The notes under the pieces: model-generated | What the model was told of the DNA's origin: nothing | The model's database searches: none | What the model saw: only the letters and a program-made list of their open reading frames with translations | Shown: one piece after another, positions 38,667 through 46,265 of the stretch | Position numbering within the stretch: position 1 is the first letter of the stretch | Layout: each line of letters opens with the position of its first letter | Position numbers and translations under genes: made by a program | Assembly: GCA_028554795.2 (NCBI GenBank) | Contig: CM068839.1 | Span: 88,872,682-88,936,681, forward strand | Direction: 5' to 3' | DNA: 64,000 nt | Source of the DNA: Sinohyriopsis cumingii | Lineage: Eukaryota > Mollusca > Bivalvia > Unionida > Unionidae

Positions 38667-39305
38667 TCAATGTCTCGGTCCCACTAAGGGTAAGTAATGA
38701 CAATTCGGTGACCATCGAGCATGTTCTACGTAGGCCGAATCTTGCGGTTCCCAGTAATGAAGTGACACACCGCAACTGAAGCACTTGACTTTATCTCCTT
38801 CGCCCAAGTAGAAAAATCCGGCTCTGGCAAATTCTTCGGGGGTCGGTCCTCCCAGATACTTAGGCCATTTTCCTTTGAACGACTGAAGACGATTTTCAAA
38901 GTCGCAGTATTCTGACAAACGCAGAGGAAACGAATATTCGTCTTTCACAGGTTCGTTTCGATGAGGGTTGGGTGACATGAACAGGAGTTTGCTCAGGGCT
39001 GGATGACATCCGTAGGGGGGTAGACGTGAAGGTGAACATTCCCCTTTAAAACGAAACCCAGTAAAATGTCCAAGAGGACGAGCGGCATCACTTTCGTATC
39101 CCTCAGGTTTGACACGCACACAATCCCTTTCCATAATAGGGGTAGTGACACTAAAGTTCCCATGATGCTTTACGGAATCGCTAAGGTCACAACGTACAGC
39201 ATCGTACCCATCGCAAGGCTCACAATCGCATTCCACTTCCGAAGCCTCACACTTGAATTGTGCCTTTCTAAACAACTTGTTTTGTGTTTCTCTGAAAGTA
39301 TTCAT
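38667..39305 (-). CDS. BIR-domain (IAP-like) protein 1, element 2
   Basis: 212 residues; an alternative start at MSPNPHRNEPVKDEY (38978) gives 103 residues and lies just after a divergent copy of the end-gene upstream box (39016-39044). C-terminal BIR: RLQSFKGKWPKY, FARAGFFYLGEGDKVKCFSC, then LHYWEPQDSAYVEHARW and SPNCHYL, with the three Cys and one His zinc ligands. BIR proteins block caspases or signalling in baculoviruses and other large DNA viruses. No RING domain. N-terminal half is Cys-rich (CDCEPCDGYDAVRC). It looks whole. An anti-apoptotic role is inferred. Confidence 0.82.
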   Translation of the reverse strand: MNTFRETQNKLFRKAQFKCEASEVECDCEPCDGYDAVRCDLSDSVKHHGNFSVTTPIMERDCVRVKPEGYESDAARPLGHFTGFRFKGECSPSRLPPYGCHPALSKLLFMSPNPHRNEPVKDEYSFPLRLSEYCDFENRLQSFKGKWPKYLGGPTPEEFARAGFFYLGEGDKVKCFSCGVSLHYWEPQDSAYVEHARWSPNCHYLPLVGPRH

Positions 39306-39363
39306 CTTGTTCGCTCGGTCTTGGTAGTCGCAATGAACTATCGATCTTGACCATAGCCCCTTT

Positions 39364-39822
39364 TTATACTAGTCGCAATGCAGTCTCCAGCTTGTACATC
39401 TTTCCTTTTTTACGTTTTTTATGTCTTGTTTTGGAAGGTACCGTCCCTAAGGTACCGTCAACATTGTACCGTAGTGTGATGGGTGGAAAGGCCATAGAAA
39501 GGTAAGGGCAGTGCGGAGACCATCGAGTATGTTCCAGAATAGCTGAATCTTTATAGATACATAGATCCATTCGTAGCTTCAGTCCGCAAGCGAAACACTG
39601 TACCTCGTATCCCAATCCTGACTCAGGTCCCAAGTAGACAAATCCTGTTCTAGCTAAAACATGCGAAGAAGGTAATCCTTCCTTATCCGTAGGCCATTTC
39701 TGAAACGTGTCCAATCGACGGGCACAATCACAGTAGTCAGGTAAGAAGACTGGAAAATGGTAGGGTTTGAACTTGGAGTTCTCATCGGATTTCTCACTCG
39801 ATTCTTGCTGTGGCGAAGTCAT
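39364..39822 (-). CDS. BIR-domain (IAP-like) protein 2, element 2
   Basis: 152 residues. BIR core: CARRLDTFQKWPTD, LARTGFVYLGPESGLGYEVQ, CFACGLKLRM, SAILEHTRWSPHCPYL with Cys/His ligands in the right places, and an insertion between the Gly-rich turn and the first Cys pair. Paralogue of the downstream BIR gene by eye (both contain HARW or HTRW then SPxCxYL). Its stop TAA lies in a TATAAAAA box (39361-39368) that probably drives the next gene. It looks whole. Confidence 0.82.
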   Translation of the reverse strand: MTSPQQESSEKSDENSKFKPYHFPVFLPDYCDCARRLDTFQKWPTDKEGLPSSHVLARTGFVYLGPESGLGYEVQCFACGLKLRMDLCIYKDSAILEHTRWSPHCPYLSMAFPPITLRYNVDGTLGTVPSKTRHKKRKKGKMYKLETALRLV

Positions 39823-39845
39823 CCTTCTAGCGTGTGACTATCCTC

Positions 39846-42800
39846 TTACAACCAATGTTTTATACCAACGTGTCCATACCGTAAGGTGAAATGATTGGGA
39901 AGTCGAACTCGCTTCTGGTACACGATTTGATAGACTTTTTCCAAGGGCTGACTGATGATGTGGTGAGTGGGTAAACGTACAATCTTGTTCGGTTGGTAAG
40001 TGGTCACTTTAAAGTTTGCATCCTCTCCCGATTACAAGGCTTCTTTCAATACCCCAAAACTGACCACACGACTGGTATGATAATTCAGTCCTTTCACTTT
40101 GCACGTCGTGTGCACTTCTCCTTGTTTGTCCCGGTATTCGTAGCCGTAATTTTTGGGACCGCCACTGACGAAACTTAGAATCTTGTCATCGGGATGCTCG
40201 TCTGTCCAGGCTCCTAAACGGTCTCCTTCGACGTCAGGGTGATGTTGAATCGGGTGATGGATGTAAATGCAACTGTCCGTGTCAAAGTACAGGACGCGTT
40301 CCCCTAACAGTTCTAAAGCTTCGTACAATTTTAAGCGAGCATGGGCTGTCACGTAAGCCGCAATGATGACATTTCCAAAAGGGTCGTCTTGTACAAAGTC
40401 CAGATCTTCTTCGTAATTGACCAAGATCAAATCCTCGCGAACGACGTCCACGTGTTTCATGTATTTGGTTTTGTCGTGAATCATCTGGAAGTAGCGGGAA
40501 GGCTCTGTCAAATATTCCGTCTTGGGTAAACACGGTCGTTGTGCCATTTTACCCCACAAGCAATTTAACATCACTTTGGCAAACGATCGCCTGCCTTCGT
40601 TTTTCTCGATGTGGTCTAAAGTGATGCCTTCTTGTTCATAGTATTTGTCTTTGAATTGTATTTGGTCTTCGGGAGTGTGACACCAGGAAGGATAGCCGCT
40701 GACTTCTTGTTTCAGTTTCAAAAAGGCAACCACGTAGTCGGCGAAAATGCCTTTCTGACTGGGATCACCCTTGTGGTACTGTTGTGTCTTGGGAAAGTGG
40801 CAAATTTCGTACACTTCTAACAGTTGGTATCCCATGTCCAGAGCTTTGAACAATTCTACGCTGACCCAGGTTCCCGTCAAGGCACGTTCTTCCTGGGTGT
40901 GCTGACAAGGTTGGTCTTGGTTGCACGTTTCGGCACAAGTACGGCACAAGGGAAACATCAGTTTGCCTTGACAATGGTGAGGTAAGACGGGATGGTACAA
41001 GTCCGTGGGAGGCAAAACTTTACACTTGATCAAGCCCTCGCATTGTCGAATGTTTTTCAGGTCGATGTGTTCCGTCAGCAATTGCGGGTGCCCTACAGGA
41101 AAGCGACAATATTTGCACACGTAGGGATACAGCGAACACACGTCCAAGTATTTGATTTCTTCTCCTTTCTCTTCGTCGGCTTGGTACAGCAAACAGGTGG
41201 CATTGGTCCTTCTTCCGTACAAACTAACCCTCGGGTTCAGCGGGTCCATGAACTGGTAACTTTCCACGAGTCGTTTAAACTCGGGATCGGTTTTCATACG
41301 GTGATCTTACTCGTGTTCCCACATTTCCACCACTTGGTATCCTTGCCGTTCCAACTTTAGACGCCGCTGACATGTGTCCTGGTACAAGTCTTCCATGGTT
41401 CGTTGTAAAAACTGATTTTTAGTGCTACGGTCAGGGTAACAGACGGGACATCCGTGAAATAAGCAACCGTTAAACTCGTACACGATCTTGGGGTTTTCTA
41501 AGTCCCAGCCATCGACCGAATACGTTCCGATGGTCTTTTCACCCCCTCCGTTGCGGGCATGCTGAATCCACTTGTCTTCCTTGTCGCACAAGTAATGTAA
41601 CCAACGTAGGGCTTTGACCGAGTACTGACGTTTGACAAAGTGGGTCGTTTGAGGACTGATGACAGCCACGGTGTTTTCAGGCATGAATCGTTGTCGATAC
41701 ACTAAGGAACACGCTTTGGCAATGGTGCAAGCTTCTTTCAAAGGATCGACCCCTCCGTGTTCCATGAACAGTTCTCGAAATTTTCCACAGCAACGTCGTA
41801 AAATGTCCACGTCGGAACGACAATACTTTAACATTTCTTCCTGAAAGTCGAAGGGGTCAGAGGCATGAGCCTGGTACCAAGCGTAGAAAGCTTCTTGTTG
41901 TTCGGTACGCATGTTGTCGGGGTCGTAATAGTGAGCCTCAGGCAAATGGGTTAGAACGGCATGTTGATTGGCTTCCGTATTGAAAAAGTGAGGAAAATAA
42001 CCTTTAGCCATTTCTGTCATTCCAAACGTTTTAGGTATTCGACTCAAAGGCATGGCCAAATAGCTCATCGAATCTTTAAACTGTACTTGTCCCACTTGCA
42101 TGAAAATGATTTTGGCTCCGTTCAAAGTCACTTCAGGACGCTCGGTGCCTTGTTCCGTATAGTATCTCAAAAGAAACTGTCCATCGTATCCGGAGAAATT
42201 GTGAGCCATCACCGTGGCATGACGATGACAATCTCCGTAACGTTCGATGTCCTCTTGGCTCCACGTCTTGTCGATGGGGTCTAGGACCCATTGGGCAAAA
42301 TCGGCTAACGTGTTCGGTCCTCGAAAGATTTTTTCACGCCCTCCGGGAATCTTGTTGCAGTGAGGACAATGACTGAAGATAGGTTCTTGAATGCACTTCT
42401 CGCACGCTCGATGAGCCACGCAGAAATTAGGAATGTGAATACCGGTCTCTTGCATGCATTCGTAATCAAAAAAGATGAAATTGCCTTTCTTCTTGTGACC
42501 GTCCTCTTTCTCTGGTGGGGGTTGGTATTTTTGCACGTAGCATTGGTGTTCCAAGTCCACGATGTGGTGACAAATGTGACATTTTTTCTTTCCTCGACAT
42601 ACATGTGCCTTGGCATTATTAGTAAGTATGCCTTGTCCACAGGTAGGACACATTCTCAGCAGTTGACAAGTACATTTCTTCTGTGAACCTTGCGTCTTCA
42701 AATGTTGTTGGTAACAGGTAGGGCTGACAAACGTGCGCAGACAAGTTGAACAAGGCACTGGTTCTTCGCTCAGACAGGGTGGAGAGGCCAAACATCCTGG

Positions 42801-43883
42801 GCATTTCATTCCACAATGCTTGTGTTGCTCTCGATTGTTATAACCATAATCACATTTCTCACAATAATAACTGTATCCCAGGAATCCGGTGATGGTGGTA
42901 ATGGTATCGAAATGGTCATCGTGATAATAAACATGAATGTATTTTCCATCCTTAAAATCTTGGCCTCGAAACAACAGAGGCCCGCGCATTTCTTGAGGGT
43001 GCACTTTCAAGGTGCATCGTGGAGCTAAGACATCTTGCAATTTTTGCATCTCAGGAATGCCACAGGGTGTGTCTTTGGACAGTCCGGCTTGTTGCAACAG
43101 GAGTTCTGCTTCGTTTCGTTGTTTGGCTCGATCGGAACGTTGAATAGTGTTCCAGGTTCTTTTCCATTCTTCCGTGTCGTTCTTGTTGACATAGGTTCGT
43201 CCCACCACGATGGCACGGGCTAAACACATCTGGTCATGAGTGTTGTTAATTCGGACGAGACTGTTTTTGGTGTTGCGAAGGTCGTCCACCAATAACATCT
43301 TTTTGCGTCCAGTCCCTTGAGGAGGAGAGACGTGGGTCATGTCCAGTGTGGCTTTACCATCGGTGATGTCAAACTGATCATTAGATTGTTGCACGTGTTG
43401 AATCTTGTCCATGACTTTGGAAGCTGTCAATTCTGCAGGGGTGCTAAACTCGATCCAAACAGGGGATTTCAAACCGTCGTGTTGTATGGAAAGTCTCAAG
43501 CGATCGTCTTCTTTGGGTTGACATTGTCGCTTGAGTGCAGTGAGCAAAGAATCCCACACCCCAGTGATGAACACTTCTGCTTTCTCTAACGGCACTTCAG
43601 CCTTGAAATCTTTAAACTTCACTGTGTATTTGTAAGCCGTGGTTCTAAATTTTCTAGAGGAGCGCTTTTCCGTCTCTCGAATGGAATAGTATTTTTCAGG
43701 GTTGACTAGGGGTGGTGAACTTGATTTAGAGGTTTCAAATTCTGGTTCACTCATGTCCTCTTCAAAATCACTGGCATGAATTTGTGCCAAGACTTCAGCC
43801 CTGGTACGAGGCGATAGATCACGTTTCTGCCTCTTACTTTCTTCTTCTTCTTCTTTCTTCTCGAATGAAAAGGATCGTTTCAT
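39846..43883 (-). pseudogene. Protein-primed-type B-family DNA polymerase locus, element 2
   Basis: N-terminal unknown region, then Cys/His-rich zinc modules (CEKCDYGYNNREQHKHCG; CPTCGQGILTNNAKAHVC), exonuclease motifs FIFFDYECMQE, AHNFSGYDGQFLL and YCRSDVDIL, an endonuclease-like VYEFNGCLFHGCPVCYP segment seen in adintovirus polymerases, then motif A YLDVCSLYPYV, motif B KVMLNCLWGKMAQ and motif C LYFDTDSCIYI. This is a standard Maverick/adintovirus PolB. Broken about twice. It shares a divergent promoter with the zinc-knuckle gene. It would replicate element DNA from the TIRs. Confidence 0.92.
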
Positions 43884-43924
43884 CTTGAGTGCAAAACGTC
43901 AAATGACTCAAGTTTAAACACCAT

Positions 43925-43965
43925 AGACTAATTTATAGTCATGGCAGACCAGCGTATATAAAAGG
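43925..43965. promoter_or_regulatory. Divergent TATA promoters (polymerase and zinc-knuckle gene)
   Basis: Minus-strand CTATAAAT at 43931-43938, about 48 bp before the polymerase ATG; plus-strand TATATAAAAG at 43955-43964, about 55 bp before the ATG at 44018. Confidence 0.7.
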
Positions 43966-44017
43966 GTGTGTGTCTTGTCCTTTCACTATTCATTTCACTC
44001 TCAAGCCGAGCACAACG

Positions 44018-44467
44018 ATGGAAGAGACTAGCCAAATCGAACGTTTCGTCAGAGCTTTGCGAGGGGTCATTAGAAAATTCTCTTCAGACCAGCCGACGGA
44101 CTACTCTCCTTCCTTTCGAGATAAAAGTCAAGATACTTGCTATATCTGTCAGAAGAAAGGGCATTGGTCTTCAGAGTGTCCAGACCGTCAAAAAAGAAAA
44201 AAAACAGGGGCTAAAAAAGACAAAAGTCAAGATACCTGTTATTATTGTAAAGAAAAAGGACATTGGTCTCCAGATTGCCCAAAAAAGAAACAAGAGGAGT
44301 CAGAAGAAAAGAGGGATTCTTCGGAAGAAGAGAGGGATTTTTCAGAGGAAGAAAGCAGACAGGTGAAGAAAAAGAAACAGGAGAAGAAAATAAGAAGGGA
44401 AGAAAGCGAGGAGGAAGAAGAGGAAAAGAGTGTGACGGTGAAGAAATTTAAAAAACAGAGAGACTAA
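44018..44467 (+). CDS. Double CCHC zinc-knuckle protein, element 2
   Basis: 149 residues from MEETSQIERFVRALRG; an upstream in-frame ATG at 43970 falls right after the TATA box, so the inner Met is preferred. Two retroviral-type zinc knuckles, CYICQKKGHWSSEC and CYYCKEKGHWSPDC, each preceded by KSQDT (a duplicated unit), then a long Glu/Lys/Ser coiled tail. Probably binds single-stranded nucleic acid. Unusual in a Polinton; could be captured from a retroelement gag or a host CNBP-like gene. It looks whole, with AATAAA at 44552. Confidence 0.75.
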   Translation: MEETSQIERFVRALRGVIRKFSSDQPTDYSPSFRDKSQDTCYICQKKGHWSSECPDRQKRKKTGAKKDKSQDTCYYCKEKGHWSPDCPKKKQEESEEKRDSSEEERDFSEEESRQVKKKKQEKKIRREESEEEEEEKSVTVKKFKKQRD

Positions 44468-44551
44468 ACAAGGAGACAGAAGAAGTCAATGAACTTTTTA
44501 TTAAAGTGATGTGTTGTGAATTGTGAATTGGATTGTAACAATGGATAAAAG

Positions 44552-44557
44552 AATAAA
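44552..44557 (+). terminator. AATAAA polyadenylation signal of the zinc-knuckle gene
   Basis: AATAAA 85 bp after the stop. No histone-type stem-loop follows this gene. Confidence 0.55.
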
Positions 44558-44696
44558 TTAATGATATAAGGTAAGTGTCTTTGAGTTATGATTTTAAAAT
44601 AAGAACGGACACTCACGCACTCATACAAAGACACGTACTATAGGGGGTAAAATGGGTTGGTTTTTTTTTTTTTGAGTTATTGACAAATTGAAAGGC

Positions 44697-44742
44697 TATC
44701 TCTTTTCGAGAAATGTGGGTGGCCCTGAAAAGGGCCTTTTTA
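44697..44742 (-). terminator. Histone-type 3'-end signal E (stem-loop plus HDE)
   Basis: Minus strand GGCCCTTTTCAGGGCC (44721-44736) followed by ACCCA and TCTCGAAAAGAGATAG. It begins 26 nt after the stop of the 44762-45340 locus. The surrounding 60 bp are similar to the TIR copies. Confidence 0.85.
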
Positions 44743-44761
44743 TTTTGGTGTAGAGGTGAGT

Positions 44762-45340
44762 TCAAGCAATCAACTTTAACTGCCTTAAGCCTTTGCCACG
44801 GCCAAGGCCTACTTCTGGACTGCGTAATGTTGATGATGATGATTGGGTTGAAATCACTAAGGGTGGTACGGTAGGCTTAGTCACAGGGTTGACGTGTTTA
44901 GCTCGGGAAGGTCGTATTCTCTTCGGTCGTAATAAAGAAGTCTGATACATTTGTTTCAGACTTCTTAACTCCGCTAAAATGTCCAACAGTACCGTGACCG
45001 TTTGATTTTCACCCTCTTGTTTCTTTGCTGCTACTTCTTCTTGCTGTTGTTGCTATTGTTTTGTTCTTACCTCTTCTTCTTGCTGCTGTTGCTGTAGGAA
45101 AAAAGCTTGTTCCGCTTCCTTTTGTCGTTGTATAAATTTCTCCAATTCTTCTTTCTGTCTCTGTCTAAAATTCTCCACTTGCGGTAATGAAGAAGGTAAC
45201 GAAGGTTCCGGAACAAATTCTTGCGAGAAGAGAAAATCCACAAAATCCCAATTCACCTCTTCTGAAAGTAAGTCCGGGTTCCCTTGGGCGGTCTCCCCTG
45301 CTGGTGCACCCCAATGGATCGTTTTCTGAGTTTCCGTCAT
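44762..45340 (-). pseudogene. Gln/Glu-rich protein locus, end-proximal gene 4 of element 2
   Basis: Begins MTETQKTIHWGAPAGETAQG, with an acidic-hydrophobic patch (VNWDFVDFLFSQEFVPEPSL) that looks like a transactivation or docking motif, then QKEELEKFIQRQKEAEQAFF with polyQ, a helix (LLDILAELRSLKQMYQ), and a basic tail (LLRPKRIRPSRAKHV). Divergent promoter with the 45560-45790 gene. Broken about once. Function unknown; the composition suits a nuclear regulatory protein. Confidence 0.55.
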
Positions 45341-45379
45341 GTTGAATCACTGTCGCATAGATTGACTGCACACAAGCGC

Positions 45380-45520
45380 TAGCGAATCTATATAGACCAA
45401 CTGACGTCACAGACTGCTCTCTTCGGATTGGATGCGAGCTGACTGAATTCTGTAACGCGTGTTCGGATTGGTGAATGAACTCAATCCGTTTCAATCCTTC
45501 CTCTACCTATAAATAAGCGC
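45380..45520. promoter_or_regulatory. Divergent promoter with CRE and CCAAT boxes
   Basis: Minus-strand TATA (CTATATAGA, 45387-45395), perfect CRE TGACGTCA (45402-45409), two copies of TTCGGATTGG (45422-45431, 45462-45471; inverted CCAAT boxes) and plus-strand TATAAATA (45508-45515). ATGs lie about 48 and 45 bp away on either side. Confidence 0.7.
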
Positions 45521-45559
45521 AGTTCACTGCATTGATTCACCTGTTCTCGTCGCTTCAAG

Positions 45560-45790
45560 ATGTGGACCACAGTCGAATCATCCACCCTTGTGTCTTCCAT
45601 AATGTTTAGGACGGACATGCTCATGTATGTCCGGTCCAAGTGGACCGTTGTCGACAAGTCAGACACCAGTCTGTGGATACGAAGAGTGTATGTAGAAAGA
45701 CAAGGTTGCCTCAAGAGGACACTGATTTATGGCCCTCGAGTAAGACTCAGCTTGAGGACAAGAAGATGCCGCAGATGCCCTTTATGTTAA
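45560..45790 (+). CDS. Small basic protein, end-proximal gene 5 of element 2
   Basis: 76 residues: MWTTVESSTLVSSIMFRTDM, strand-like middle (RSKWTVVDKSDTSLWIRRVY) and a basic Cys tail (LRTRRCRRCPLC). Supported as a gene by the TATA box 45 bp before the ATG and by the consensus histone-type stem-loop 24 nt after the stop. A small hairpin (ATGCCCTT, AAGGGCAT) spans the stop codon. No family recognised. It reads outward into the right TIR. Confidence 0.6.
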   Translation: MWTTVESSTLVSSIMFRTDMLMYVRSKWTVVDKSDTSLWIRRVYVERQGCLKRTLIYGPRVRLSLRTRRCRRCPLC

Positions 45791-45806
45791 GGGCATATTA
45801 ACATAA

Positions 45807-46265
45807 ACCCAAAGGCCCTTTTCAGGGCCACCCATATTTCTCGAAAAGAGAATGACTTTTCAATTGCCTACCCCTTTTTTTTAAATTTAAAAAAAAAATC
45901 CCATGTTCAATTCCCCTTGTCCCTAGACAAGCCCAAACTCTATTCCCCCCCCCCCCATGTTAATTTCCCTTGTCGCTAGACAGACCCACACTATAGTTCC
46001 ATGTTAAATTCCCCTTGTCGGTAAAGTGACCCACGATTTATTCCCATGTTAATTCCCCTTGTCGGTAAAGTGACCCACGATTTATTCCCATGTTAAATTC
46101 CCCTTGTCGGTAAAGTAACCCACGATTTATTCCCATGTTAATTCCCCTTGTCGGTATATTTGCCCACGATTTTTCTCCATGTTAAATTTCCATTGTCGGT
46201 AATCTTACCAAGGGGTCTCTGTAATGCTAATTTCCATTGTGCGTAAAGTGCCCCACTTCACTACT
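45807..46265 (-). repeat. Element 2 right TIR with internal iterons
   Basis: Inverted copy of 25919-26373. Carries the same seven or so 45-bp units and histone-type 3' end A at its inner edge. Flanked by ACCCAA at 46266-46271. Confidence 0.95.
45809..45855 (+). terminator. Histone-type 3'-end signal A (stem-loop plus HDE)
   Basis: GGCCCTTTTCAGGGCC (45814-45829) with 5' flank CCAAA and 3' flank ACCCA is a full match to the metazoan histone mRNA consensus. CGAAAAGAGAAT at 45842-45853 is an excellent U7-pairing downstream element, about 8 nt past the ACCCA. Confidence 0.9.

Larger units (their letters stand above)
25919..46265. mobile_element. Element 2: Polinton/Maverick (adintovirus-like) fossil, 20.3 kb
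   Basis: TIRs of about 455 bp start AGTAGTGAAG and are flanked by a perfect 6-bp duplication ACCCAA (25913-25918 and 46266-46271), the Polinton hallmark. Gene content: protease, capsid, penton, pX-like, membrane protein, chromodomain integrase, packaging ATPase, PolB, plus accessory genes (two BIR proteins, three F-box-like proteins, a zinc-knuckle protein, five end-proximal small genes). Nearly all genes read leftward. TIR arms differ by about three substitutions, so the insertion appears recent. Most genes look whole; there are about seven breaks overall. Confidence 0.95.

Noticed and set aside
44018-44467. Zinc-knuckle gene as part of a retrovirus
   Set aside because: No protease, reverse transcriptase or LTR nearby; it shares a divergent promoter with the element's PolB.
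44700-44740. Stem-loops as bacterial-type terminators
   Set aside because: No U-run follows; instead ACCCA and an AAAGAG element follow, and the loop is UUUC. The DNA is eukaryotic.
45165-45714. Minus-strand frames at 45165-45494 and 45481-45714
   Set aside because: They cover the divergent promoter and the plus-strand 45560-45790 gene, which has its own TATA and 3'-end signal.
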